From contig NZ_JAGGKP010000001.1 in assembly GCF_017873765.1 (NCBI RefSeq), positions 992,001 through 1,056,000 of the forward strand: a stretch of DNA of 64,000 nt. Reading direction: 5' to 3'. This document shows positions 25,036 to 34,827 of this stretch, piece after piece; the first letter of the stretch is position 1, and the number at the start of each line of letters is the position of its first letter. The translations under genes and the position numbers were made by a program. Below the pieces are notes generated by a model. That model was not told the origin of the DNA, ran no database searches, and worked only from the letters and a program-made list of their open reading frames with translations. This stretch comes from Paenibacillus sediminis. GTDB lineage: Bacteria > Bacillota > Bacilli > Paenibacillales > Paenibacillaceae.

Positions 25036-26013
25036 TTATTGAGGTAAGGGCAACGTTCCTCTCATTGGGCGGGCAGCAAGTGCCTGTGAAATTTTATTTA
25101 CGATACTAGCCCCTGTGTCGTTATCAGAAACGGAAATTCGGTCTATTTGCATATCGTGATCGTAAATATCAGAAATACCGTTTTTAATAACGAATCCATA
25201 TCTCATTCCAATTTGAGCAGCAATTTTCATAACGGTTTTGTTCGTGACTCCATAAGGATACGCAATGGCATCAACGTGGTTGCCAACATGCTTTTCAATT
25301 AAATTTTTGGCCAGCAAAAGATCGTCGTGAACGCGTTTCTCATATTGAGCTTCAGTCTCCGTCTCTCCATCCACTGTTATTTTGTTCGTTAACACTGGCA
25401 CCATCGTCGTTTTTTTAAAGAAGAGAAACCGTCTTGAAGTATGCGGTATTTCATAATGCAGATTGAAGGTATGGTTTTCAATATCAACAAGTCCCGAATC
25501 GTACATTTCTTTGGCTTGCTTCCAATCAAAGTGCCTGCTGAATCCTGGCTTCTTGCCAACATCATTGACAATAACAAAAATAGTAGCCTTCATGCCGAGC
25601 TTCTTCAAAATTGGAAAAGCAGAATCGTAGTTGCTCTGATAGCCGTCGTCAATGGTAATCATTATCGGCTTTGAAGGCAAATTCTTTTTACCTTCAAAAT
25701 AAAGCGTTAAGTCGCGATCTGAAATGGTCTGATAGCCACAATCTTTTAAATATTTAAGCTGCTTTTCAAAATCAATTGGCTTCACATTCGAGTGACTGTT
25801 CAGATTATCTACAAAATCGTGGTACATAAGAACTGGAATACGTACCGTTGGTTTTTCTTGAGATTTAACAAGATTAGTGCTTACTTCGAATTTGCTTTTT
25901 GGCTCATTCGGTTCAAGTGTTGATGCCTTCAATCTCGCTTTTATGAAAAAAGGAGTTATAAGCAATATCATGCAAATTGCGATCCAAGTTGACACCTTTA
26001 ATACTCTTCTCAT
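25036..26013 (-). CDS. Exported polysaccharide deacetylase (IcaB/PgaB-like)
   Basis: A 325-residue protein with one N-terminal membrane anchor or signal segment (about residues 7-27) and a NodB-homology deacetylase domain: VLMYHDF, ITIDDGYQSN (catalytic Asp pair), a metal-binding HTFNLH and IAYPYG near the end. The order and the VLMYHDF opening are like partial N-deacetylases of poly-N-acetylglucosamine (IcaB, PgaB) and of other cell-surface polysaccharides. No pga/ica synthesis genes are near. It is monocistronic with a good terminator. Confidence 0.85.
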   Translation of the reverse strand: MRRVLKVSTWIAICMILLITPFFIKARLKASTLEPNEPKSKFEVSTNLVKSQEKPTVRIPVLMYHDFVDNLNSHSNVKPIDFEKQLKYLKDCGYQTISDRDLTLYFEGKKNLPSKPIMITIDDGYQSNYDSAFPILKKLGMKATIFVIVNDVGKKPGFSRHFDWKQAKEMYDSGLVDIENHTFNLHYEIPHTSRRFLFFKKTTMVPVLTNKITVDGETETEAQYEKRVHDDLLLAKNLIEKHVGNHVDAIAYPYGVTNKTVMKIAAQIGMRYGFVIKNGISDIYDHDMQIDRISVSDNDTGASIVNKISQALAARPMRGTLPLPQ

Positions 26014-26310
26014 CTTACATTCGTCCTCTCAAGATGTTATATCTAGATTGATTTTTACACATAAGCACATGGTTTTGCAAGCTCACGTTAATAAGTGACG
26101 TTTTAAAAGAATTCTTTCGTTTTTACAAGGAATTTGTAAAAGAAGGTTGATGCTAAAATGTTGTAGGAAAGGAAAATAAACGATGAACTATGATCCTTTG
26201 CATTTCCCCTATTCTTCCCGTAGAACTCCGGTTTATGCCATTGGTATGCATTTGACTTAGCAATTTCGATAGCTTCTGGATTGATTTCTAAAATTGAATT
26301 GATAAAAATT
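26014..26310 (-). other. Intergenic stretch with an unsupported open frame
   Basis: The gap before the deacetylase gene holds its promoter. A 74-codon frame (26103-26327, starting MSYQIRIFINSILEINPEAI) overlaps the end of the yesN-like gene by 17 bp. It has no ribosome binding site of note and no recognisable motif. It might be the decayed end of an old gene; I do not call it a gene. Confidence 0.3.
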
Positions 26311-27495
26311 CTAATCTGATATGACAATCACATTCTGCTGAAGACGGTATTCGGTTGGCGTAAGCATGAATTTTTTACGAAATACTTGTGTAAAATGGCG
26401 GACATCCTGGTACCCAATCCGATCAGCAATTTCCGCGAGCCTCAGCTTTGGATTGAGGAGTAATTGTCTCGCTTGCTCAAGCCGCAGGGAAGTAACATAC
26501 TCTTTATAACCTTGACCCATTTTCGCTTTAAATAGTTGGCTGAAATAGACTGGATTTAAGAAAACAACGGAGGCAACTTTCTCAAGTGACAAATCTTCAT
26601 TGTAATGTGTCTTAATATATTGTAGAGCAACCTCTATCGGCGTTTCGGCTGTGCCCTTAAAATATTCGTAATCTTGCGCAGCGGAAGCATGTCGCATTTG
26701 GGTTACGACCTTTGGAACAGACGCGAAGTCATGAATAAGTCCTGAATTAACAATTTGAAAAGGCACCTTCATATAATGTCTAAGATGCTCTTTCAGCTTC
26801 TCTTGCAGCACCATAATGGGGTAACCTTTATCTAGCTTCACAAGACCAAGCAAGCTTTTCCGATCATAACTGACAACAAATCCTTTGCCATATGTATCAA
26901 TCAGTTCGCCAAGTACATTTTCAACAATAAAATGATCGAGATGTATACTCTTGTCTTCAGGTTCCATTTGGATCATAACCAAATAAAACTCAGGATAATC
27001 TTGAACAAACGGTTTAATATCGATGTTGCCAATATCAAGTCCGGAAGCGAGTCTTTGAAATACGGCTTCGCGCAAATATTTTAAGCTTGTCTTGAGCAGC
27101 TTGCTGTCTTTACTGTGCTCCGTCTCCTGATCGATCTCCTCTTTCAGCATGTGTATCAATTCGATCACTTTATTTTTACCGAGCGGTTTAAGTAAGTAAT
27201 CCCTTGCTCCGAGTCTAACTGCCTCCTGCGCGTATGAAAATTCCGAGTGTGCAGAAATAACGACCCATCTCACATGTGGATACTTCCGCTTTGAGATTCG
27301 CATGAATTCAAGCCCATTCATTCCAGGCATCAAAATATCCGTCAATACGATATCAATTGGTTGTTCACTCATCATTTTGACTGCTTCTTCCGTTGAGGCT
27401 GCCAAATAAATATGATAATCTGGACAAGCCTTCTTGATCGTACGTCTGACCCCTTCGCGAATTACGCTTTCATCGTCAGCAATGAGAATATTCAT
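26311..27495 (-). CDS. YesN-like AraC-type response regulator
   Basis: A 394-residue protein with an N-terminal receiver (ADDE, phospho-acceptor Asp in DIVLTDILMPGMNG, Lys in LLKPLG) and a C-terminal AraC DNA-binding domain with two helix-turn-helices (LSLEKVASVVFLNPVYFSQLFKAK and AEIADRIGYQDVRHFTQVFRKKFMLTPTEYR). The linker is shorter than in most YesN proteins. The gene overlaps the kinase gene by 4 bp. It should activate the adjacent sugar ABC transporter genes in response to the YesM-like sensor. Confidence 0.92.
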   Translation of the reverse strand: MNILIADDESVIREGVRRTIKKACPDYHIYLAASTEEAVKMMSEQPIDIVLTDILMPGMNGLEFMRISKRKYPHVRWVVISAHSEFSYAQEAVRLGARDYLLKPLGKNKVIELIHMLKEEIDQETEHSKDSKLLKTSLKYLREAVFQRLASGLDIGNIDIKPFVQDYPEFYLVMIQMEPEDKSIHLDHFIVENVLGELIDTYGKGFVVSYDRKSLLGLVKLDKGYPIMVLQEKLKEHLRHYMKVPFQIVNSGLIHDFASVPKVVTQMRHASAAQDYEYFKGTAETPIEVALQYIKTHYNEDLSLEKVASVVFLNPVYFSQLFKAKMGQGYKEYVTSLRLEQARQLLLNPKLRLAEIADRIGYQDVRHFTQVFRKKFMLTPTEYRLQQNVIVISD

Positions 27496-29255
27496 GCCTC
27501 CATCCTCCTCTGTGCCTCAAGCGGCATCACAATGACAACCGTTGTCCCCTGCCCTGAAGCGCTTTCAATCTGAATTCCGTAACCGTCGCCATACATATGC
27601 CTTAGTCTGCGCTGCAGATTTTGTAGACCAATTCCGCCCTTCCCTTTGCTGCCTGACTGCTCGTTATGGATTGATACCCGCAAATGATTCAGCTTCGCTT
27701 CATCCATTCCTCTGCCATTGTCCTCAATCATAATATTTAGAGTTTGCCCTTCTTGAGCAGCATGAACTTTCAGTACACCAGTTCTACTTAGCGATTCCAG
27801 TCCATGTTTGACTGCATTTTCGATAATAGGCTGCAGCGTCATTTTAGGGAGTCTAAAGTTCATCCACCGTTCATCAATACTTACATCTACCGTGAGCCGC
27901 CCTTCTAACCGATATGAAATGATCGTTAAATAATGCTCAATTTGCTCTACTTCCTCGCGAAGCGTCACTTCCTCCTCCCAATGGCTGCTGTAGCGGAACA
28001 TATGAGAGAGAGACAGTACGACCTCGCCCAGCTTGTCCTGCCCTTTTTCGTCCAGCATCCAATAAATCATATCAAGTGTATTATATAGAAAATGTGGGTT
28101 CACCTGTGATTGGAGAGCATGAAGTTCAGCTGTTCGTTCACTGACCGACGATGTTTTGACCCGCTCAATCAATTCTTCAATTCGGGTTACCATCTGGTTA
28201 AACGAAGCCACTAATATATTAATTTCCTGATAAGATGTTACATTCAATACGCCTCTGAAGTTTCCGATCTCAACATGCTTCATTTCCTTAATAAGTCTGA
28301 TTAGAGGAGATGAGATTGTGCGAGATACGATCGAGGCGATCAAAGTGGCCACAAGAATGAGAACCGTAACTACAATAGCCAAATATCGCTTTGTCTGCGT
28401 CAACTCAACATTCAAATCTTGATTTGGAGTTACACTGACCACAGACCAATCGGCGAAAGGAAGTTTAGAAGCAACGATAAGTGAACCGTTTCGCTGCTCG
28501 ACAATGACATCTTTCTCTTCACCTGGAAGCGGTATATCGTTAGGTAAAAGTTCTGCATCTGATGAAGTCGAAGATACGACTCGACCTCGATGAGAAACCA
28601 AGTAGACTTTGCTATGTTCTCCAAGCCTCAAGTTATTTAATGCCGATAATATCGGCTTAGGATCGGTTTCATATAACACAATGCCAATAGGTCTGTGCTC
28701 GTTCAGATCGTAAATTTGACGTCCAAAGGCGAAGACAGGCCGCTTCTCCATCTGATCGATAATCGAATGCGGGTATACGCCAAGCCATACCATTTTCCCT
28801 GTGGAATCATGGATTTGATGGTACCAGTCCGAGTTCATGTAATTAGGGTCCACAACGTTCATATAGTTGCCGTAATTATATATTTTCCCTTTATCTGTAA
28901 TGATATGGATGCCTACTAAATCGTCACGGGAGTAGAAAATGGCACCGATAATATTGGTGATCGATTGCTCATTAATATATTCAAGTGCAGGTTCGTGCGT
29001 CGTCTCCGATAACAGACGGACTAAATCAAAATTGTTACTGATTGACTTGGACAAACTGTCGTAACCTTTGGATAAGAGACCAAATAAACCAACAGTTTGT
29101 GATACGTTTTTTTGTGATAAGTCACTTATTTTATCATGATACTGCATCGTCGTACGATTATAGAATAATAGACTTATAATGAGTAAAATCGCCGACATGC
29201 AAAAAAGAATAAGTAAAAACAACCGATTGTGAATGGAATTGAACCCGCGTTTCAT
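27492..29255 (-). CDS. YesM-like sensor histidine kinase
   Basis: A 587-residue protein: helix at 13-31, a large extracellular dCACHE-like sensor (to about residue 285), a second helix (LAIVVTVLILVATLIASIVS), HAMP, a His_kinase domain with phospho-acceptor His in LQSQVNPHFLYNTLDMI and HATPase_c (IENAVKHG, DNGRGM, GIGLQNLQRRL). YesM kinases sense sugars or binding-protein-sugar complexes outside the cell. It lies 80 bp after the permease genes and forms a unit with the YesN-like regulator, which it overlaps by 4 bp. Confidence 0.92.
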   Translation of the reverse strand: MKRGFNSIHNRLFLLILFCMSAILLIISLLFYNRTTMQYHDKISDLSQKNVSQTVGLFGLLSKGYDSLSKSISNNFDLVRLLSETTHEPALEYINEQSITNIIGAIFYSRDDLVGIHIITDKGKIYNYGNYMNVVDPNYMNSDWYHQIHDSTGKMVWLGVYPHSIIDQMEKRPVFAFGRQIYDLNEHRPIGIVLYETDPKPILSALNNLRLGEHSKVYLVSHRGRVVSSTSSDAELLPNDIPLPGEEKDVIVEQRNGSLIVASKLPFADWSVVSVTPNQDLNVELTQTKRYLAIVVTVLILVATLIASIVSRTISSPLIRLIKEMKHVEIGNFRGVLNVTSYQEINILVASFNQMVTRIEELIERVKTSSVSERTAELHALQSQVNPHFLYNTLDMIYWMLDEKGQDKLGEVVLSLSHMFRYSSHWEEEVTLREEVEQIEHYLTIISYRLEGRLTVDVSIDERWMNFRLPKMTLQPIIENAVKHGLESLSRTGVLKVHAAQEGQTLNIMIEDNGRGMDEAKLNHLRVSIHNEQSGSKGKGGIGLQNLQRRLRHMYGDGYGIQIESASGQGTTVVIVMPLEAQRRMEA

Positions 29256-29335
29256 AGGATGTGACCTCCTTCATTCGATGTTCTTACTTATTCCTATTAT
29301 CGTTCTTCATGAATCAACTGTTTATAGGCTATCTA

Positions 29336-30226
29336 TTAACCTTTCACTGCGCCAGCAACCATTCCTTTTGTTATTTTCTCGGAGAGCAAGAAGTAGATCA
29401 CAATTACCGGCAGAGCTCCAAGCACGAGAAACGCTCCGATATCACCGTAATTGACCGAATATTGGCTAACAAATGAATATACACCAAATGGTAGTGTCTT
29501 CAATTTCTCGGAGGAGATAAAGGTCGCAGCAAGAATGTATTCATTCCATATGTTAATGAACGTCAGGATGCATACAGTCATAACCGGCGGTACCGAGATG
29601 GGTATAATGATGCTTCTGAAAATGCGATATACACTAGCGCCGTCCATATAAGCCGACTCTTCAATTTCATGAGGTATCGATCTCATAAACCCATTTAAAA
29701 TGAACACAGCAATCGGCGTTTGAAAAGCGATATACGGCAATATCAACGATAAATGAGTGTTTATAATCTTCCAAGCAAAATGAATATTTATGAAATAAAA
29801 ATGAAAATGAAAGTTATCTAAACCTAATACCGAAGGAATGTTCTTAAAGATAAACATCAATGGAAGCAATGTGGCCTGAAGAGGAATCATCATACCTAGC
29901 AGAAAAACAGTCATGACGACTTGGCCATATTTCCATTTGAAACGAGCGATCGCATATGCCGTCATTGAACTAAGTAAAATGACAAATAACATGGTAACTC
30001 CAGTTACGAATACGCTATTGAAGAGGTACTGCAGGTAATGGCCTGCTTCATAAGCTTCTTTATAATTCGTCCATTTCGGTGCAGCGGGGAACGAAAAAAA
30101 GCTGCCGCCAAGAATTTCTTCATTCGTTTTTAATGAATAGAGCAGAAGCCAAAATAGTGGATAAATTTGAGTCACAATTAGAATCGCAAAAAGAAGAAAC
30201 ACGATCCCTTTTTTTATCTTTTTCAT
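29336..30226 (-). CDS. Carbohydrate ABC transporter permease, MalG type
   Basis: A 296-residue protein with six membrane helices and the CUT1 inner-membrane motif EESAYMDGASVYRIFRSIIIPISVPP, the EAA loop that docks with the ATPase. It is the second permease subunit of the sugar importer, 15 bp after the MalF-type gene. As usual in CUT1 operons no ATPase gene is present; a shared MsmX-type ATPase elsewhere is expected. Substrate unknown. Confidence 0.92.
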   Translation of the reverse strand: MKKIKKGIVFLLFAILIVTQIYPLFWLLLYSLKTNEEILGGSFFSFPAAPKWTNYKEAYEAGHYLQYLFNSVFVTGVTMLFVILLSSMTAYAIARFKWKYGQVVMTVFLLGMMIPLQATLLPLMFIFKNIPSVLGLDNFHFHFYFINIHFAWKIINTHLSLILPYIAFQTPIAVFILNGFMRSIPHEIEESAYMDGASVYRIFRSIIIPISVPPVMTVCILTFINIWNEYILAATFISSEKLKTLPFGVYSFVSQYSVNYGDIGAFLVLGALPVIVIYFLLSEKITKGMVAGAVKG

Positions 30227-30241
30227 TACCGTGTCCTCCTT

Positions 30242-31132
30242 CTAGCTTACCTTATTTTCAATGCGTTTGAAAACAAAATTAATCATCACTGTGAAGACAA
30301 GGCAAATCACAACTAGGAATGTTGCCAGTGCGCTTCCGTACCCATATTTCATAGATAAAAATGACATGTTGTACATATAGGTAGATATCGTTTCTGTCGC
30401 ATTTGCGGGTCCTCCGCCCGTCATAACCATAATGAGATCAAATGCCTGGAGAGATCCGATAAAAGCGAGAACAATCGAAATTTTAAATATCGGAACGACC
30501 ATAGGGAACGTAATATAACGGTCTGCTTTAAAACCGTCAGCTCCGTCAATTTTAGCTGCTTCATAAATTTCCGAAGGAATATTCTGGACTCCTGTAAATT
30601 GGATCAAAAGGTGGTAGCCGAAATACTGCCAAAGTGAAACGAAGTACAGACAGAACATTGCAATTTTCGGTTCGGTTATCCAGCTATGCGTCCAGCTTGT
30701 AAGATGCAGACTATTCAAAATTCCATTAATCATACCGCCCATAGAGGCCGGATTATAAATCGTTTTCCACAGTTGGCCAATGATTACAACCGATAAAATA
30801 ACCGGGATAAAATAGATAGATACTAGAGTATTAGCCCTTTTCACATATCGATTGAGAAGGATCGCCATCATTAAACAAATTGGAATTTCTGCCATGGAGA
30901 ATACGGCGTACAAGAGTGTTCTTCGAACCGATGGCCAGAAGACTGGATCGTCAAATAGCATTGTCTTAAAATTAGCTAATCCGATAAAATTAGCTCCAGA
31001 GATTCCATTCCAATCCAGCAAAGCACTATACAAGGAAACCAATATAGGAATAAAAACAAGGCATACATAAAGTAGTAAACAAGGCAGTACGAAGACGGCT
31101 ATCGTACGCGCTGGCACCTTTAACACATTCAC
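30242..31132 (-). CDS. Carbohydrate ABC transporter permease, MalF type
   Basis: A 296-residue CUT1 permease with six helices and EAA loop EIYEAAKIDGADGFKADRYITFPMVVP. The N-terminus PARTIAVFVLPCLLLYVCLVFIPI is typical of MalF/LplB-like subunits. It pairs with the MalG-type subunit downstream and takes sugar from the upstream binding protein. The gene is separated from the binding-protein gene by a hairpin that may lower its expression relative to that gene. Confidence 0.92.
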   Translation of the reverse strand: MNVLKVPARTIAVFVLPCLLLYVCLVFIPILVSLYSALLDWNGISGANFIGLANFKTMLFDDPVFWPSVRRTLLYAVFSMAEIPICLMMAILLNRYVKRANTLVSIYFIPVILSVVIIGQLWKTIYNPASMGGMINGILNSLHLTSWTHSWITEPKIAMFCLYFVSLWQYFGYHLLIQFTGVQNIPSEIYEAAKIDGADGFKADRYITFPMVVPIFKISIVLAFIGSLQAFDLIMVMTGGGPANATETISTYMYNMSFLSMKYGYGSALATFLVVICLVFTVMINFVFKRIENKVS

Positions 31133-31184
31133 GATCTCGCCTCCTCACAATGTCCAAATATGTTATCTAGATTGCTCCCTATAC

Positions 31185-31229
31185 AAAAAGCTCGATGTAA
31201 AGGGGCTGTCAAAGCCCCCTCGCATCGAC
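31185..31229 (-). terminator. Attenuating hairpin between binding protein and permease genes
   Basis: On the minus strand an outer TCGATG/CATCGA stem encloses GGGGGCT-TTGAC-AGCCCC and is followed by GCTTTTTG. In sugar ABC operons such a partial terminator after the binding-protein gene raises its level over the permeases. Confidence 0.6.
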
Positions 31230-31241
31230 ACTTTATATTCA

Positions 31242-32588
31242 TTATTTGTTATTAGCTTCAAACGCAGATTGATGCTCTTGTGCAACTTGACTTGGATCTA
31301 CTTTTTGGACGAACAAGTTTTGAATGCTGCTGAGGTGGATCTGAGCAGTTGCAGGATTCATCGTATTATCGAAGGCCAAATCTCCGCCTTTGACATTTTT
31401 GAACAAATCGAGTGCACTGATTGCAAGATCGGAATAACCGGCAGCTTTGAAATCACCATCTACTTTTTGTCCGATACCGACAGCGTTCTTCAGATCAAAC
31501 TCTGCTTTAGGAAGATTCGATGCGAAGAAATGTAAGAAATCTTTCGTTTCTTGTAAATGATCGCTGTTTGCCGATACTGCAAATGCGCTGCCTGGAGCTA
31601 GCATATATTCGTTCACGTCGCCTTTTCCGTTAACCGTAGGGAATTGGAATACGCCAACTTTACCTGCAACTGGCGAAGAGTCGATCGCTCCAATCTCCCA
31701 TGTACCCATAATATACATGGCTGCTTTACCTGTTTTGAAAATGTTTCCACCTGCGTTGTAATCAATAGATGTTGCACCTTCTTCAAATGCTCCAGCATCT
31801 ACTAGCTCTTGGAATTTAGCTACAGCTTCTGTGAAGGCTGGATCGTTGAATGTTTTCTTCTTGTCCAGTACGTCCTGCAGGAAGCCTGGCCCGTTGTTCG
31901 TGCGAAGAAGAATGTTCATGAACAAGAATGAGCCTGTCCAGGAATCTTTTTCACCAATAGCGATGGGTGTAATGCCTTTAGCTTTCAACGTCTTCACGTC
32001 TTGGAGAAGCTCGTCGAACGTTTTTGGCGTATCGGTAATACCGGCTTGTTGGAACAACTCTTTATTGTAGTAGACGACCTCAATGTTGTTGCCGTCTGGC
32101 AGTGCGTATACATTATTGTCAAAGCTGTAGTAATCAAGAAGTCCTTTTTGATAAGTGTCTCTCAGTCCATCCTTGTCCAATATATCGTTTAGCGGCGCAA
32201 GCAGTCCTGCATCGACAAATGGCTTCATTTGTGCGGCAGGGTTCACGATTGTAATATCAGGAACTTCTTTCGAAGCCGCTTGCGTTTTCAGTTTCATTTT
32301 TTGCTGGTCTGTATTTAAGGAATCTAGATCAATAGTGATGTTCGGATGTTCCTTCTCATACTGGTCTACAAGTTGATGAAGCATTTTATAAGAAGGTGTT
32401 GTCGAATCCGGATAGATGTTCTGGAATGTGATTGTTACCTTTTTGTCGGATGAGCTTGTTGGCGTTGATTCTGTTGAACTGGTTGAAGATGTGTTTGAAG
32501 TAGAGGAATTGTTTGAGCTTCCACACGCTGCTAAGCTAAGCGCCAATGCGCTAGCCAAAATGACTGCTAGTACTTTTCCTTTTGCCAT
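31242..32588 (-). CDS. Sugar ABC transporter substrate-binding lipoprotein
   Basis: A 448-residue protein with a lipobox (LSLAAC, Cys22), a Ser/Thr-rich linker (about residues 23-48) and a SBP_bac_1 domain of the CUT1 class (TITFQNIYP, PDGNNIEVVYYNKELFQQAGIT, GKAAMYIMGTWEIGAI). It binds an oligosaccharide or modified sugar and hands it to the two permeases. AGGGGG precedes the ATG. Genes for a Gfo/Idh/MocA dehydrogenase and a TIM-barrel isomerase upstream suggest a substrate that is oxidised or epimerised, such as an inositol, a keto sugar or a glycoside. Confidence 0.92.
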   Translation of the reverse strand: MAKGKVLAVILASALALSLAACGSSNNSSTSNTSSTSSTESTPTSSSDKKVTITFQNIYPDSTTPSYKMLHQLVDQYEKEHPNITIDLDSLNTDQQKMKLKTQAASKEVPDITIVNPAAQMKPFVDAGLLAPLNDILDKDGLRDTYQKGLLDYYSFDNNVYALPDGNNIEVVYYNKELFQQAGITDTPKTFDELLQDVKTLKAKGITPIAIGEKDSWTGSFLFMNILLRTNNGPGFLQDVLDKKKTFNDPAFTEAVAKFQELVDAGAFEEGATSIDYNAGGNIFKTGKAAMYIMGTWEIGAIDSSPVAGKVGVFQFPTVNGKGDVNEYMLAPGSAFAVSANSDHLQETKDFLHFFASNLPKAEFDLKNAVGIGQKVDGDFKAAGYSDLAISALDLFKNVKGGDLAFDNTMNPATAQIHLSSIQNLFVQKVDPSQVAQEHQSAFEANNK

Positions 32589-32710
32589 TTCTAAACCCCC
32601 TATATATTCAAAAGATAGGTCTATTATGTTTTATCAGTCATTTTTCAACAATGTGTGAAATTAAGAATTGATGTTTACTTTTTTAAGATCATGTTGAGCG
32701 TTTTAAATAC

Positions 32711-32877
32711 TCACTGTATTTTGACAACTTCTTTCCTCTGCTCATATGGTAATTTTAACGATACAATCCCCTCTTCATTAACGATGCTGTCGCCGACGAT
32801 TTGTTTATAACCTGTTTGAGTTATTTTACCGCTTAGATTGATACGGCCGCTTGTCTCGCTACTGCCGTCTCCGAACT
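32711..32877 (-). pseudogene. C-terminal remnant of an unidentified protein
   Basis: In the 325-bp gap between the isomerase and binding-protein genes one frame runs without start codon from 32877 to a stop at 32711: FGDGSSETSGRINLSGKITQ, then TGYKQIVGDSIVNEEGIVSL and KLPYEQRKEVVKIQ. It reads like the beta-rich tail of an exported or sugar-active protein. The rest of the gap has the binding-protein promoter only. Its place suggests that a gene of the sugar cluster was lost. Identity unknown. Confidence 0.45.
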
Positions 32878-32913
32878 ACTCATCCCCCTTTGGATGATCA
32901 GCTCCTTTTTTTA

Positions 32914-33666
32914 TTAAATGAGTCCCATTTCTTTTAAATTTCTGTAGCTGATGGCTAGACTCTCAAACGGATCTCTTCGACTTTGGTCCTGTTCGACAAT
33001 TAACCACTTGGTCCCTACTTCTTCAGCAGCACGAGCGATGGCTTTAAAATCTAATATACCTTCACCGATTTCTGCAAAAAATTGATCTTCTCCATCTTCC
33101 ACGTCCTTAATATGGAGAAGCGGACACCGGTTCTTAAGCTTGCTGAGGTACTCCGTTGGTTCTTCTCCGCCTCTCTTTACCCAATAGGTATCGAGCTCCA
33201 TTTGAACGAATGCCGGATCTGTCTCTCGCAATAAAATATCTAGAGCATATTCGCCATCATAGCGTACAAACTCCCAGTTATGGTTATGATAGAGAAATTG
33301 AACGCCTCGCTTACGAAATTTCGCTCCGATGACATTCATTTTTTCTGCTTTTATCAATACATCCTCTTTCGAGTTGAATCGTAAGGACACAGCAACATAT
33401 CTACCGCCGTTCACCTCATCAAGATAATCCGAGATCAAATCTGGATCAAAATCTAACGTATCGAATCCTGCATGGGTACCAATAACCCTCAATCCTAAGC
33501 GGTCCAAGATCGCTTTCTGTTCGGAGATCGCCATCCCTTCAGGAGGACATCCCAGTTCAATACCTTGATAGCCGATCTGAGCAATTCTCTCGAGAGTGCC
33601 TATATAATCTTTGACTAGAGCTTCACGCACTGTATAGGGCTGAACAGCGACAGGAAACTTGTTCAT
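32914..33666 (-). CDS. Sugar phosphate isomerase/epimerase (AP_endonuc_2 TIM barrel)
   Basis: A 250-residue TIM-barrel protein of the xylose-isomerase-like family: IGYQGIELG, LRVIGTHAGFDTL, VQFLYHNHNWEF, VQMELDTYWV, PLLHIKDVEDG and FAEIGEGILDFKAI. The His, Glu, Asp and His ligands for a divalent metal are all present. Family members are keto-sugar epimerases, inosose dehydratases or isomerases. It follows the Gfo/Idh/MocA gene after 48 bp and works with it on the imported sugar (inference). Exact reaction unknown. Confidence 0.87.
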   Translation of the reverse strand: MNKFPVAVQPYTVREALVKDYIGTLERIAQIGYQGIELGCPPEGMAISEQKAILDRLGLRVIGTHAGFDTLDFDPDLISDYLDEVNGGRYVAVSLRFNSKEDVLIKAEKMNVIGAKFRKRGVQFLYHNHNWEFVRYDGEYALDILLRETDPAFVQMELDTYWVKRGGEEPTEYLSKLKNRCPLLHIKDVEDGEDQFFAEIGEGILDFKAIARAAEEVGTKWLIVEQDQSRRDPFESLAISYRNLKEMGLI

Positions 33667-33714
33667 TTGATCGCATCCTTTCTAATTTTCGTGATGGTCA
33701 TTCTTATGATTCAG

Positions 33715-34827
33715 CTACAGATCCAGCGTATTGTATTTCAGTCCTAGAGGAAGCGGCGTCGGACGTTCGACTGTCGAGTCTAGTTTTACGTGCTGTTCAG
33801 TCTTTGAAGCTTCGAAGATGCCAAGTGAAATGTCGAGTACATGCCGTGCCAATCTTCCGCTCGCCCGATGAGGTCTGCCTGATTGAATGGCATAGGCCAT
33901 ATCTGCGATACCCATTCCACGCCCTTCTTCAGAAAAGGGATGGGTATGTGGAATTTCTTTGACCTGTCCATTTGGGAACTGGATTGATATTGTACCGCCG
34001 AATAAATTGGGATCTGGAACGAAGAAATTGCCTTCTGTCCCATAAATCTCCATCCGCGGAAAATAACCAAATGATTCTTTGGCAGCTTGGAAACTTGCAA
34101 CCGCTCCACTTTGAAAATCGAGGACTGCCGTTACGTTCGTCGGAGCTTCTACAGGAACCGATTGACCAAATGCAGGTGATTGGGGATTGTTAATGACAAT
34201 CTCTTGATTCAGCTGGCTAGCTGAACCGCTTACTCGTCTCACGGGGCCGAGCAATGCGATTAGAGCCGTTACATAATATGGACCCATATCGAGCATTGGA
34301 TCTCCGCCAAGCTTCAAGAAATTTCGGAAATTTGGATGCATGCCGCTTGAAGAACTTCCCATTATAATCGTGGCGCTTGCAGCGTAAGGAGTACCAATCC
34401 ATCCATCGTCAATCAGTTTGATACAGGTCTGAATGCCTGCTCCGAGAAATGTGTCCGGTGCACATCCCACAAGAAGTTCTTTGGACTCAGCTAAGGCAAG
34501 CACTTCATCCGCATCTTGACGGTTTAATGCAAATGGCTTTTCCGTATATACATGCTTCCCGGCATGCAGAGCCTTCAAATTTACCGAGGCGTGTGCGGCT
34601 GGAGATGTAAGATTCAGAACGATTTCAATTTCAGGATCTGCGAGAAGTTCGTCAGGGGTGTACACACCTGGAATTTGAAACTCTTCTGCTCTCTTGCGAG
34701 CAAGCTCTGGCACGAGATCTGCGACGGCCCTAACCTCAACGATGTTCCCAAAAATGCTGGTTAAATTTTTTAAATAAACGCTGCTAATCACTCCGGTTCC
34801 GATAACACCAACCTTCACTTTACGCAC
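33715..34827 (-). CDS. Gfo/Idh/MocA family NAD(P)-dependent sugar dehydrogenase
   Basis: About 370 residues. An N-terminal Rossmann fold opens VKVGVIGTGVISSVYLKNL with GxGxxS, followed by HAGKHVYTEKPFALN carrying the EKP catalytic lysine motif and a C-terminal GFO_IDH_MocA_C domain (LDMGPYYVTALIALLGPV). These enzymes oxidise inositols, glucosides and other cyclic polyols. The open frame begins at 34875, but a GTG at 34827, 9 nt after GAAGGG, gives the expected N-terminus. It is the first gene of the sugar cluster. Confidence 0.88.
   Translation of the reverse strand: MRKVKVGVIGTGVISSVYLKNLTSIFGNIVEVRAVADLVPELARKRAEEFQIPGVYTPDELLADPEIEIVLNLTSPAAHASVNLKALHAGKHVYTEKPFALNRQDADEVLALAESKELLVGCAPDTFLGAGIQTCIKLIDDGWIGTPYAASATIIMGSSSSGMHPNFRNFLKLGGDPMLDMGPYYVTALIALLGPVRRVSGSASQLNQEIVINNPQSPAFGQSVPVEAPTNVTAVLDFQSGAVASFQAAKESFGYFPRMEIYGTEGNFFVPDPNLFGGTISIQFPNGQVKEIPHTHPFSEEGRGMGIADMAYAIQSGRPHRASGRLARHVLDISLGIFEASKTEQHVKLDSTVERPTPLPLGLKYNTLDL

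Noticed and set aside
26103..26327. 74-codon frame after the YesN-like gene
   Set aside because: No ribosome binding site, overlap with the regulator gene and no recognisable motif.
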